A stretch of 14,970 nt of DNA, from the NCBI GenBank assembly GCA_012521525.1, contig JAAYMG010000314.1, positions 1-14,970 on the forward strand. Reading direction: 5' to 3'. Position 1 is the first letter of the stretch. Each line of letters starts with the position of its first letter. Below, one piece after another: positions 1 to 7,495 of the stretch. The DNA is from Clostridiales bacterium. Its GTDB lineage: Bacteria; Bacillota; Clostridia; Oscillospirales; JAAYOS01. Below the pieces are notes generated by a model. That model worked only from the letters and a program-made list of their open reading frames with translations, was not told the origin of the DNA and searched no databases. Position numbers and translations under genes: made by a program.

Positions 1-2
1 AG

Positions 3-347
3 ATCGTCGGCAGGGGCCGCAACCGCCGGGAGCTGGGACGGAATGCTCTCTCCCACGCGGAAATCGAGGCGATCGACGAGGCATGCAGGGCGCTGGGCGG
101 ATGGCGGCTGTGGAAATGTTCCCTTGTCGTGACTCTTGAGCCATGTCCAATGTGCGCGGGTGCCATTATCAATGCGAGGATCCCGCAAGTCTTTTTCGGA
201 GCCGCTGACCCGAAAGGCGGTGCCTGCGTAAGCGTGACTAACCTGTTCGATCTTCCATTCAACCACAAGCCTGAAGTTACAGGCGGTATCCTGAGCGATG
301 AATGCGCATCGCTTCTCAGTGGGTTCTTTAAAAAGCTGAGGAAGTAA
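3..347 (+). CDS. tadA: tRNA-specific adenosine deaminase, 3' part
   Basis: The reading frame is open from the window edge; 114 residues plus the stop are visible and the N-terminus lies outside. TadA deaminates adenosine 34 to inosine in the tRNA-Arg(ACG) anticodon. The frame shows both zinc-deaminase motifs: HAEIEAI near the start of the visible part (zinc ligand His and catalytic Glu) and PCPMCAGA, with the two Cys ligands, about 25 residues later. The stretch NARIPQVFFGAADPKGGA and the FNHKPEV segment are typical of TadA rather than of cytidine or guanine deaminases. An in-frame GTG at 129 lies inside the deaminase fold, downstream of the HAE motif, so it is not the real start. The gene is followed after about 95 bp by a tRNA promoter. 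I see no clear terminator hairpin between them. Confidence 0.93.
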   Translation: MVGRGRNRRELGRNALSHAEIEAIDEACRALGGWRLWKCSLVVTLEPCPMCAGAIINARIPQVFFGAADPKGGACVSVTNLFDLPFNHKPEVTGGILSDECASLLSGFFKKLRK

Positions 348-440
348 GCAGATTTTACACAGATCCCGGCTGCCGACTTTCAGGTTTTACGATGTTCAAA
401 AATAACCATTTAAAACTTGCTTACTGACAATTAATTTTTG

Positions 441-469
441 TTGACAAACAGGCAGCTTTCTAATATAAT
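441..469 (+). promoter_or_regulatory. Consensus sigma-A promoter of the tRNA cluster
   Basis: The -35 box TTGACA (441-446) and the -10 box TATAAT (464-469) both match the consensus exactly, with the optimal 17-bp spacer. Transcription would start near 476, about 20 bp before the first tRNA. A perfect promoter is what is expected for stable RNA genes. The match is seen directly; its use is inferred. Confidence 0.9.
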
Positions 470-495
470 GTTCAATGCACTGCGAAAACACATAT

Positions 496-572
496 GGCGG
501 CATAGCTCAGTTGGCTAGAGCATTCGGTTCATACCCGACAGGTCGGTGGTTCAAATCCGCCTGCCGCTACCA
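496..572 (+). tRNA. tRNA-Met (CAT), elongator type
   Basis: This is a 77-nt cloverleaf. The acceptor arm GGCGGCA (496-502) pairs with TGCCGCT (562-568), with a terminal G-U pair, then discriminator A569 and an encoded CCA (570-572). The D arm is AGCTCAGTTGGCTAGAGC and the T loop is TTCAAAT. Anticodon CAT is at 530-532. The anticodon stem lacks the three consecutive G-C pairs of initiator tRNA and position 1 pairs with position 72, so it is an elongator Met tRNA. A lysidine-modified tRNA-Ile2 also has CAT but is less likely, because the body resembles known Firmicutes elongator Met tRNAs. Confidence 0.93.
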
Positions 573-575
573 GAC

Positions 576-650
576 GGCCCGTTGGTCAAGGGGTTAAGAC
601 ACCGCCCTTTCACGGCGGAGACAGGAGTTCGATTCTCCTACGGGTCACCA
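576..650 (+). tRNA. tRNA-Glu (TTC)
   Basis: This is a 75-nt cloverleaf that starts only 3 nt after tRNA-Met. The acceptor arm GGCCCGT (576-582) pairs with ACGGGTC (640-646, one G-U pair), then A647 and an encoded CCA. The anticodon stem CCGCC/GGCGG is perfect, with loop CTTTCAC and anticodon TTC at 609-611. The sequence is very close to the usual Firmicutes tRNA-Glu. It is co-transcribed with tRNA-Met from the promoter at 441. Confidence 0.95.
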
Positions 651-658
651 AGGCAAAA

Positions 659-694
659 CTGACGAGAGCAACGGTTGATCGTTTCTCTCGTCAG
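659..694 (+). terminator. Hairpin between tRNA-Glu and tRNA-Val
   Basis: CTGACGAGAG (659-668) pairs perfectly with CTCTCGTCAG (685-694). After one C/T mismatch the stem continues with four more pairs (670-673 with 680-683) and a 6-nt loop. The downstream tail is GCCCTATTTAT, with no real U-run, so it would be at best a weak terminator. It may instead be an RNA processing site or attenuator separating tRNA-Glu from tRNA-Val. The structure is seen; the role is inferred. Confidence 0.5.
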
Positions 695-726
695 GCCCTA
701 TTTATACTTGAAAGTATATCGGTCTT

Positions 727-802
727 GGAGGCATAGCTCAGCTGGGAGAGCACCTGCCCCACACGCAGGGGGTCACAGGTTCAAGTCCTGTTGTCTCCAC
801 CA
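727..802 (+). tRNA. tRNA-Val (CAC) with C at position 33
   Basis: This is a 76-nt cloverleaf. The acceptor arm GGAGGCA (727-733) pairs with TGTCTCC (792-798, one G-U pair), then A799 and an encoded CCA (800-802). The anticodon stem is CCTGC (753-757) with GCAGG (765-769). The 7-nt loop reads CCCACAC, giving anticodon CAC (760-762) for the GUG codon. The body matches Firmicutes tRNA-Val. Position 33 (base 759) is C, where nearly all tRNAs have U, so the U-turn residue is missing. The gene lies 76 bp after tRNA-Glu and just ahead of a strong terminator. It is probably co-transcribed with the other two, as I see no good separate promoter. Confidence 0.87.
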
Positions 803-820
803 ATAGGATTTGTACTTTCA

Positions 821-858
821 CGAAGAAACCCGAACGCAGCGTTCGGGTTTCTTTGTGT
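821..858 (+). terminator. Rho-independent terminator of the tRNA cluster
   Basis: AAGAAACCCGAACG (823-836) and CGTTCGGGTTTCTT (840-853) form a perfect 14-bp stem around a CAG triloop, with two further closing pairs (one G-U). The T-rich tail (TTTGTGTTT) completes an intrinsic terminator 18 bp after tRNA-Val. Confidence 0.92.
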
Positions 859-1085
859 TTAAATGTCTATAATGATTTTGATATCAGTTCTGCAATATAT
901 ACTTATACAGCATCTTCTGTTTAGCAATGATTTGTGGATCAGTATTGAGTCATCTGCGAAATATGATCCCTGCCTCGGATTTTCATCTTTTCTATGGAAT
1001 TGATCGACGTTCTGTATTAAACTCTATTATGGAAGACCCTGTGATCAGATAAAATCTGTTGACCTCATAAGATCGGAGTCCAAAC

Positions 1086-2507
1086 ATGCGATCGTTCAAA
1101 ATGATTTTGCCTGACTACGTGCAATATGCAATAGAAGCGCTTGAGAAGCGGGGCTATGATGCTTATGTCGTCGGCGGCTGCGTACGTGACTCCCTGATGG
1201 GCAGGCAGCCGCATGACTGGGACATTACCACAAATGCGATCCCTGATCGGATACGGGAAGTTTTCTCCGGTCATCCGCAGGTTTTGGACGGCCTCAAACA
1301 CGGCACCGTCACAGTTATTTTTGACCATAAACCCGTTGAGATAACGACCTACCGGATAGACGGCAATTATTCCGACGGACGCAGGCCGGACAGCATAGCC
1401 TTTACCTCCGATCTGACCGAAGACCTTGCACGCAGGGATTTCACCGTCAACGCATGCGCTTATGGCAGGGAAGGGCTGATCGATCCTTTCGGGGGAGCGG
1501 AAGATATAGAGGCCCGTTTGATCCGTGCCGTGGGTGACCCCGAATGCAGATTCAGCGAGGATGCACTCCGCATCCTTCGGGCGATGCGTTTCGCTTCCGA
1601 ACTGTCATTTTCAATAGAATCCAAGACAAAAGAGGCTATGCTGCGCTGCATGCCCCTTCTCAAAAAAATATCGCAGGAACGGATCAAGGAAGAACTTTCC
1701 AGGACATTGATGGGCAATAACGTGCAAAACGTTCTGGACGAGTTTCGTGATATTTTGCTTTTTCTGATACCTGAACTTGAACCTCTCGCGACCGCCGCAG
1801 GGCAGGAGAAGTGTCATACAGACTTATTGAGCCTTTCTGTAAATGCGATCGCCCTTTCCGAGCGGATCCTTTCGCTGCGTATAGCGCTGTTGATGCTGGG
1901 AATAAGTAAAACACGCTGCCATGACTTCCCGGATTCAGCGATCGGCAATAAAGCTTCGCTATATACATCGGCACGGTCCGCTTCATCGCAGGCATCCGAT
2001 ACGTCGGACAGGGTCGTTGAAAATATCCTCAGAAGGATGCGATTCCCCGGACAAATCATAAACCAGGTATCCGTCATTTTACGTTATGCGGATCTGTCCA
2101 TACCGCCTGATCCTGTTGCAGTAAAGAGGGTATTGCGTCTTACGGGGATCGAGTCCTTCAGACTCATACTTAAGGCAAAGCGCGCAGCAGCCCTGTCTAA
2201 GATCCGCGCCTTATACAAATCATGTCAACAGGACGGGAGTCTGCAGATAAGTCATACGCAAAACGACGCTGCACGCTTAAGAGAGACGGAAGCTCTTGAA
2301 AACATATTGGATGCGCTTATCGAGCAGGGGGCATGTATATTTTTGAGCGACCTGGCCGTAAGGGGCGACGATCTTATCGAAATCGGTATCCCAAAGGGAA
2401 AAATGATAGGGGAGACCCTGAACAGGCTGCTTGACCTTGTTGTCGAAGGAAAAATAGAGAACAAAAAGGACGCGCTTCTGGCAGAAGCACGCAGGATCAT
2501 CAGTTAG
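1086..2507 (+). CDS. cca: CCA-adding tRNA nucleotidyltransferase
   Basis: This enzyme builds or repairs the 3'-terminal CCA of tRNAs from CTP and ATP without a template. The 473-residue protein shows the class II motifs in order: GGCVRD (residues 30-35) followed by the catalytic DWD (44-46), RRDFTVNA (116-123), the nucleotide-selecting EDALR (158-162), and ERIKEEL (198-204). The C-terminal half is the more variable tRNA-binding region and ends with IGETLNRLLDLVVEG, as in bacterial CCA enzymes. GGAG at 1075-1078 is about 7 nt from the ATG at 1086; a second in-frame ATG at 1101 is possible. The gene sits behind a tRNA cluster whose genes already encode CCA, so repair is its likely role for those tRNAs. 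A weak TTGATC/TATTAT pair (1000-1030, 19-bp spacer) is the only promoter candidate I see. Assignment of specificity as a full CCA enzyme rather than an A- or CC-adding form is from overall similarity. Confidence 0.95.
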   Translation: MRSFKMILPDYVQYAIEALEKRGYDAYVVGGCVRDSLMGRQPHDWDITTNAIPDRIREVFSGHPQVLDGLKHGTVTVIFDHKPVEITTYRIDGNYSDGRRPDSIAFTSDLTEDLARRDFTVNACAYGREGLIDPFGGAEDIEARLIRAVGDPECRFSEDALRILRAMRFASELSFSIESKTKEAMLRCMPLLKKISQERIKEELSRTLMGNNVQNVLDEFRDILLFLIPELEPLATAAGQEKCHTDLLSLSVNAIALSERILSLRIALLMLGISKTRCHDFPDSAIGNKASLYTSARSASSQASDTSDRVVENILRRMRFPGQIINQVSVILRYADLSIPPDPVAVKRVLRLTGIESFRLILKAKRAAALSKIRALYKSCQQDGSLQISHTQNDAARLRETEALENILDALIEQGACIFLSDLAVRGDDLIEIGIPKGKMIGETLNRLLDLVVEGKIENKKDALLAEARRIIS

Positions 2508-2525
2508 GGTACCGGGAATACAAAA

Positions 2526-2556
2526 GAGGAGCCTTTTTACGGGCTCCTCCATTTTT
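2526..2556. terminator. Bidirectional terminator between cca and glyS
   Basis: GAGGAGCC (2526-2533) pairs with GGCTCCTC (2542-2549). On the plus strand the stem is followed closely by TTTTT (2552-2556). On the minus strand it is followed by TTTT (complement of AAAA at 2522-2525). It lies between the convergent ends of cca and glyS and can serve both. Confidence 0.88.
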
Positions 2557-2575
2557 ATGCTCTACTTTTATGCCA

Positions 2576-3997
2576 TCAATAGGCAAGTCTTTCTTCAAGC
2601 CACGATTCCAGTCCCTCGATGGGAATGCGTACCTGCTCCATCGAATCACGCATACGTACCGTAACGCATTTGTCTTCAAGTGAGTCAAAGTCGAATGTGA
2701 TGCAGTACGGAGTGCCGATCTCATCCTGGCGGCGGTAACGCTTTCCTATGGATCCCGCCTCGTCATAGTCCACCATGAACTTCTTCAGCAGGGATTCATA
2801 AATCGGGAACGCATGCTCCCCAAGCTTCTTCGAAAGCGGCAGGACGGCAGCCTTGAAGGGAGCCAGAGCGTGATGCAGGTGCAATACGACCCTGACGTCG
2901 TTTTTCTCCGCATCGAGCACTTCCTCGTCATAAGCGTCGATCAGAAATGCCAGCGCTACGCGGTCTGCGCCAAGCGAAGGCTCAACGACATATGGTATAT
3001 ACTTCTCACCGGTTTCGGGGTCCATGTACTCCATTGACTCCCCGGAATATTCCTGGTGCGATTTGAGGTCGAAGTCGGTCCTGTCGGCGATGCCCCACAG
3101 TTCGCCCCATCCGAAGGGGAAGAGGAATTCGAAGTCGGTAGTTGCCTTTGAATAGTGGCTCAGTTCCTCGGGGGAGTGATCCCTGAGTCGCAGGTTTTCC
3201 TCCTTCATTCCCAATTCCAGCAGCCAGTTCCTGCAGAATTCACGCCAGTATGCGAACCACTCCAGGTCGGTACCCGGCTTGCAGAAGAACTCCAGCTCCA
3301 TCTGCTCGAACTCGCGGGTGCGGAATGTAAAGTTGCCGGGAGTTATTTCGTTCCTGAACGACTTTCCTATCTGGGCAACGCCGAACGGCACCTTTTTCCT
3401 CGTCGTCCTTTGGATGTTCCTGAAATTGACGAAGATGCCCTGGGCGGTCTCCGGCCTCAGATATATCTGCGAAGCGGACTCTTCGGTAACGCCCTGGAAC
3501 GTCTTGAACATCATGTTGAACTTTCTGATTTCGGTAAACTCGGATTTGCCGCAGTGCGGGCAGGGGATCTTTTTCTCGCGGATATATTGTGAGAGTTCCT
3601 CGTTTGAAAGTCCCTCAACCTGCATGGATATGCCGTTTTCCTTGTTGTAATCCTCCACAAGCTTGTCCGCCCTGTGGCGCATCTTGCACGACTTGCAGTC
3701 TATGAGGGGGTCATTGAAGTTTACGACGTGGCCGGACGCCACCCAGACCTGCGGGTTCATGAGAATGGCCGAGTCGAGACCCACGTTGTACGTGCTTTCC
3801 TGGACGAATTTCTTCCACCAGGCCTTTTTCACATTGTTTTTGAACTCCACGCCCAGCGGACCGTAGTCCCAGGAATTTGCCAGTCCGCCGTATATTTCGG
3901 ATCCCGGGTAAACGAACCCGCGGCTTTTGCACAGGGCAACTATCTTGTCCATGCTCTTATCGGTGTTCTTCATACTCTTATTCATCGCCCATTCCAT
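2576..3997 (-). CDS. glyS: Glycyl-tRNA synthetase, single-chain dimeric type
   Basis: This class II synthetase charges tRNA-Gly with glycine. The protein is up to 473 residues, the usual size of the alpha-2 type, and is unrelated to the two-subunit alpha/beta enzyme. Seen: FVYPGSEIYGGLANSWDYGPLG near the N-terminus, Cys pairs C101/C104 and C146/C149 that fit a zinc knuckle, RPETAQG (181-187), motif 2 FRNEITP (214-220), motif 3 GADRVAL (343-349), and an anticodon-binding domain from about residue 371. The start is uncertain: Met codons at 3997, 3985, 3973 and 3952 are all in frame ahead of the conserved DKIVALCKSRGF and none has a strong ribosome binding site. Its own promoter lies at 4026-4054, so it is not dependent on the SLH gene upstream. 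Some databases name this type glyQS. Confidence 0.96.
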   Translation of the reverse strand: MEWAMNKSMKNTDKSMDKIVALCKSRGFVYPGSEIYGGLANSWDYGPLGVEFKNNVKKAWWKKFVQESTYNVGLDSAILMNPQVWVASGHVVNFNDPLIDCKSCKMRHRADKLVEDYNKENGISMQVEGLSNEELSQYIREKKIPCPHCGKSEFTEIRKFNMMFKTFQGVTEESASQIYLRPETAQGIFVNFRNIQRTTRKKVPFGVAQIGKSFRNEITPGNFTFRTREFEQMELEFFCKPGTDLEWFAYWREFCRNWLLELGMKEENLRLRDHSPEELSHYSKATTDFEFLFPFGWGELWGIADRTDFDLKSHQEYSGESMEYMDPETGEKYIPYVVEPSLGADRVALAFLIDAYDEEVLDAEKNDVRVVLHLHHALAPFKAAVLPLSKKLGEHAFPIYESLLKKFMVDYDEAGSIGKRYRRQDEIGTPYCITFDFDSLEDKCVTVRMRDSMEQVRIPIEGLESWLEERLAY

Positions 3998-4025
3998 AAA
4001 ATCATTTTTATACCATAGTTCCTGT

Positions 4026-4054
4026 ATTATACGTTATTGGAACTTTTACGTCAA
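4026..4054 (-). promoter_or_regulatory. Sigma-A promoter of glyS
   Basis: On the minus strand TTGACG (4054-4049) and TATAAT (4031-4026) are separated by exactly 17 bp. Transcription would begin near 4019, only about 22 nt before the earliest glyS start codon. This leaves no room for a T-box leader. Confidence 0.85.
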
Positions 4055-4077
4055 GTATATGGCGGTATAATGTGCGT

Positions 4078-6558
4078 TCAACCTGCAATAATGTAAATCT
4101 GATCTGCATGATGCCGATCCGGAGCCTGTGATGTCACTATCATAACGCTGTCGCCCACAGACAGATCAGACATGTTCCCGGTAATTATGGAATGATCATG
4201 CTCTACAACATAAATACCGGTATCTTTGTCATATATATATGCTTTTGAGCTGACAACAACTATCCCGTCGCTCACGATCGAGACGGTCCCCGCAATATCA
4301 TCATAAACCTCGAAGCTGTATTCCCCCCATTCCGACACGGTGTAGAAATACAGCCCTTCAGCCAGGTCTCCGAAGGCCTCTCCTACGGACAACGTCCCTT
4401 CCTTTCCGTCCTCAAATACCGGGTATGTGTAGACGACCTTTCCGGACGGTGAGACCGTGATCGTTGGCCCGCCGGTTATGAAAACGGTTTGGGGATCCTG
4501 TGCGGCCTTGCTGGCGGAAATCAGAAAAACTGCCTTTGCGATATTGTTCTCATGCACCGCGATTCCTCTTGCAACTTCATATTCGAGCGCTTTGCCGATA
4601 CCCGTATAAGTCTTTGCGGCTCCGGTCTCCCGGTTGTAGCTGACATAAACAGTCCTGTTATTCGAATAGATGCCCGTTCCAGCAAGGTTCGGATCTCCGA
4701 AGTCAAAATTGCCGCTCAGCTCAGCAGCATACACTTTTTCCGTAGACAGTGCGACAAGACTTTCGCTGCCGCCGTTTCCGCCATCGTCATCCCACGATGT
4801 GAATGCCGCAACCTTGCCAGCCAACTTATTTTCACCTTGTGTATTCGGATCGAAGCAGTCCTGGAATTCACTTTTGGACATGGAGCTTATAAGCTTGCCG
4901 TTCAGGCTGCCGACCCTTCTGACACCAACAGTTCCGTCCTCAAACAGGAGCCTGGCATAAGCGATCTGTTCATAGTCCGGCCAGGGTCCAAAAAACGCAG
5001 CAGTGTCAAGTACATATGCGTACTGACGGGCCGTGTTATCCCCGGGTGCGGTAATGAATATAATATGTCCTCCGCCGTCCAGATAAAATTTGAACTCCCT
5101 GTAGAAATTGTCTCCGTCCGCGATCCATTCCGAAAACGTTATGGAATCGGTTTCTCCGCCATCAATATCATCGAACGCAAGAGAGGACGCGCCGTATAGA
5201 ACGCCGTCTATTGTCGCTTTACCATATGCCGGTATGCATGATGTCATCTTACCGGTAAATGAACCGGCCTTCCTCACGATCAGCTTTCCGCCGGATTCAT
5301 ATGCCAGTACGACATCGTCGACATTCAGGGCCGAAAAATCATCTACATTCTTTGAATTCCAATTACCGGGTATGCGGTCGAACCTGAGGCTTCCTTCACC
5401 GGTCGCCCTTTTTGCCGTCACTGTGGCAGCTCTCTCAACGATCTTTACCATGTAGTCGACTTTCCCGTCGCTGTCGTTGTCAATAGCGGTAAGCTTTTCT
5501 CCGGCACCGTTGGAACCAAACTCTTCAAATAACGGTGGGCCGAAAGATTTCGTGACACAGACAGGATAATCATTGCCTATAGTTAAACCGCTTTGGGAAA
5601 GCCAATACCGCAAAGAGTTTTTGTCGCTCTCTCTTTTGTCATTCAGTTCCGAGTATGTAGTGACGGTCCTGTTTATAGGTCTTATGTTAGCCTCTCCGTA
5701 TATATTGCTAAAACTATCACCTATTGTATAAATTATTACCGACTTTCCGAGGTCTTCAAACTTTGTGGAGACGCTATAAGTACCCGGTCTGCCCGTTCCG
5801 CTCTCCGGCACTTCAATGACTGTTTTACCTTTAAGGGACGGATCGGTCTCCTCGTTAGCCGCAACTACTCCTATGACCTTCTCAAGATCGAAGAACTGCT
5901 TTCCAAACGTTTGAACGGAAAATATCCGGTTTTTGCTTTTGTCATAGCTGACTGTCCGGGCTTCGATCATGTTTTTCGTCAGAAGAGCCGCGTCGCCCCT
6001 CGTTACATTGAGGTCAGGATTTCCCGAGTATCCGGCAGTCAGACCGGCGTCGACCGCCGCGCCGATAACGTTGAATTTCCAGTAGACATTGTTAGTAAAG
6101 CCCTCGATCTCGGGGTCGTATCCAAGGGCCGCAAGAAGGATCTTCATATATTCGATCCCGGTTATCAGGCCGTCGGGGTCAAATTTCCCGTTCCCCTTTC
6201 CGGCGGCATAGCCTTTCAGCACCAAATAATTTATGTATCCGGTGCCCCAGTAGTTTTCGGGCACATCGGCAAACAGTGTGAACCCTATTTTTTTATATTT
6301 GTCTGCGTTATCGTCAAAACCCGTTCTTGCCACATATACCAGCTTGGCTGCCTGAGCCCGTGTGAGATATCCGTCCGGATCAAGCCTTCCGTCGCCATAG
6401 CCGCGCATTATACCCAGGCTGCTCATCATTTGCAGGGATTCTACGATCTCTGCCGGATAGTCATGTGTGATGTCGGCGGTTGACATACCTAAAGACGTGC
6501 CTGTCCGGGCGATGCCAAGAGCAAGAACTATGAATATGGAAATGGCGCGTTTTGCCAC
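4078..6558 (-). CDS. Secreted SLH-domain surface protein, C-terminal part of unknown function
   Basis: The 826-residue protein starts at GTG (6558-6556) behind a good GGGAGGA site with about 7-nt spacing. The N-terminus MAKRAISIFIVLALGIA looks like a signal peptide, with cleavage near residue 24. Three SLH modules follow, at about 33-78 (GIMRGYGDGRLDPDGYLTRAQ), 95-147 (ADVPENYW, GKFDPDGLITGIEY) and 158-200 (degenerate, TAGYSGNPDLNVTRGDAA). SLH modules bind pyruvylated secondary cell-wall polymers, so the protein is probably held on the outer face of the wall. Residues 200-826 look beta-rich, with many short hydrophobic strands and DG/GG turns, and contain a calcium-loop-like DNDSDGKVD (360-368). 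I see no catalytic motif. It may be an S-layer or other wall protein. It has its own promoter candidate and is followed after 80 bp by the independently transcribed glyS. Confidence 0.85.
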   Translation of the reverse strand: MAKRAISIFIVLALGIARTGTSLGMSTADITHDYPAEIVESLQMMSSLGIMRGYGDGRLDPDGYLTRAQAAKLVYVARTGFDDNADKYKKIGFTLFADVPENYWGTGYINYLVLKGYAAGKGNGKFDPDGLITGIEYMKILLAALGYDPEIEGFTNNVYWKFNVIGAAVDAGLTAGYSGNPDLNVTRGDAALLTKNMIEARTVSYDKSKNRIFSVQTFGKQFFDLEKVIGVVAANEETDPSLKGKTVIEVPESGTGRPGTYSVSTKFEDLGKSVIIYTIGDSFSNIYGEANIRPINRTVTTYSELNDKRESDKNSLRYWLSQSGLTIGNDYPVCVTKSFGPPLFEEFGSNGAGEKLTAIDNDSDGKVDYMVKIVERAATVTAKRATGEGSLRFDRIPGNWNSKNVDDFSALNVDDVVLAYESGGKLIVRKAGSFTGKMTSCIPAYGKATIDGVLYGASSLAFDDIDGGETDSITFSEWIADGDNFYREFKFYLDGGGHIIFITAPGDNTARQYAYVLDTAAFFGPWPDYEQIAYARLLFEDGTVGVRRVGSLNGKLISSMSKSEFQDCFDPNTQGENKLAGKVAAFTSWDDDGGNGGSESLVALSTEKVYAAELSGNFDFGDPNLAGTGIYSNNRTVYVSYNRETGAAKTYTGIGKALEYEVARGIAVHENNIAKAVFLISASKAAQDPQTVFITGGPTITVSPSGKVVYTYPVFEDGKEGTLSVGEAFGDLAEGLYFYTVSEWGEYSFEVYDDIAGTVSIVSDGIVVVSSKAYIYDKDTGIYVVEHDHSIITGNMSDLSVGDSVMIVTSQAPDRHHADQIYIIAG

Positions 6559-6877
6559 CGAAAATTCCTCCCTGGTATTCCAATTCTTTATAATTAAAAC
6601 ATTTTATACGTTATGTAATCACATATGCCGTACACGCAAATTTAACACAACTTTCAACAATTGTCAATATTTTTAGGGATATAATGGCTGAATTGCCTGA
6701 AATTTTAAGAATATCCGAACAATTTCATTGTATTATTGATTTTATCGATCAGGCAATGACCTGCATAAAGCATATATCAAAGGAAATACTGTTAATGTCT
6801 GAACGGCGATCCGGCTGCCGTTTGATCGTACGTTTTTCACGACCCTGACCCCGGATGCGGGAGAAAAGGAGGATTAT
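6559..6877. other. Divergent intergenic region between the SLH and CBS genes
   Basis: This 319-bp stretch holds no gene I can support. It contains the minus-strand promoter candidate of the SLH gene (6639-6667), a 9-bp inverted repeat ATTGCCTGA/TCAGGCAAT (6692-6700 and 6749-6757), and a GC-richer leader with small hairpins just before the CBS gene. I could not find a convincing plus-strand promoter for the CBS gene. A TATAAT at 6680-6685 has no suitable -35 box. Confidence 0.6.
6639..6667 (-). promoter_or_regulatory. Likely sigma-A promoter of the SLH-protein gene
   Basis: On the minus strand TTGACA (6667-6662) is a perfect -35 box. With a 17-bp spacer it is followed by TAAATT (6644-6639), four of six bases matching the -10 consensus. 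The start would be near 6632, giving a leader of about 75 nt. The -35 box overlaps the small palindrome ACAATTGT (6658-6665), a possible binding site. Confidence 0.6.
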
Positions 6878-7327
6878 ATGCAGGTCAAGGAAAATGTCAG
6901 GCATGTCAAGGAACTGATGAGTACCGGTGTCGTTACCGTTACACCTGGGGAAACTGCAGTCCGAGCCGCCCATCTTATGGCGAGGCACAATATCGGGGCT
7001 CTTCCTGTTTGCGATCTCGACGGGAAGTTGAAGGGGATCCTTACGGACCGTGATATCGTGCTGCGCTGTATCGCCGCCGACAATGACCCGGAAAACACGC
7101 AGGTGAGCGATATCATGACAAAAAACGTTATCACCATATCTCCGGAAGAAGATATCAGAAAAGCCTCGAAGCTCATGGCGGACTATCAGATCAGAAGGCT
7201 GCCCGTGATCGAAAACGAACAGGTCGTAGGCATGCTATCCCTTGGAGACCTTGCAAGGACGCAAAAGTTCGACATGGAAGCATCAAAGGCCTTGAGCGAG
7301 ATTTCTTCAAACATAAAAAAGCTTTAG
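6878..7327 (+). CDS. Two-CBS-domain protein
   Basis: The 149-residue protein consists almost entirely of two CBS domains, residues about 10-65 (VKELMSTGVVTVTPGETAVRAAHLM to GILTDRDIVLR) and 76-128 (VSDIMTKNVITISPEEDIRKASKLM to VVGMLSLGDLA). Paired CBS domains form a Bateman module that binds adenosine-type ligands such as AMP, ATP or S-adenosylmethionine. TDRD in the first domain fits the ribose-binding Asp seen in such modules; the second has LGD. No effector domain is fused, so it may act on a separate partner. The start has an ideal AGGAGG (6867-6872) 5 nt upstream. It stands alone between divergent and convergent neighbours, so context gives no clue to its partner. The family resembles stand-alone stress-response CBS proteins of Bacilli and Clostridia; exact function unknown. 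Confidence 0.9.
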   Translation: MQVKENVRHVKELMSTGVVTVTPGETAVRAAHLMARHNIGALPVCDLDGKLKGILTDRDIVLRCIAADNDPENTQVSDIMTKNVITISPEEDIRKASKLMADYQIRRLPVIENEQVVGMLSLGDLARTQKFDMEASKALSEISSNIKKL

Positions 7328-7415
7328 CGTCTCCTGAGAAAGAAACAACACAGCTGATATATTTGTCCCGGATCTCCAAATCTGTCGGAGATCATGTAAT
7401 CTTTCGGCTATATAA

Positions 7416-7454
7416 TAATAAAAATGAGAGCCTGACTATCGAAGTCGGCTCTCA
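7416..7454 (-). terminator. Terminator of the htrA-like gene, possibly bidirectional
   Basis: TGAGAGCC (7425-7432) pairs with GGCTCTCA (7447-7454). Past one bulged T the stem continues for four pairs around an ATCGA loop. On the minus strand the stem is followed by TTTTTATTATTAT, a good U-rich tail. On the plus strand the tail is not U-rich until 7473-7481, so it probably serves mainly the protease gene. Confidence 0.8.
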
Positions 7455-7495
7455 CAGTGTCTTATAAAGCGTCTTTTTTTTCAATAGAGGAGGTC

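Noticed and set aside
868..873. TATAAT after the tRNA terminator as a cca promoter
   Set aside because: The -35 position falls inside the terminator stem and does not resemble TTGACA.
5593..6483. Plus-strand 296-codon open frame
   Set aside because: It lies wholly antisense to the SLH-domain gene, has no recognisable family, and its open frame follows from the codon pattern of the opposite strand.
7371..7393. GATCTCC/GGAGATC hairpin after the CBS gene as its terminator
   Set aside because: The stem has only 7 pairs and no U-run follows, so I cannot support it as a terminator.
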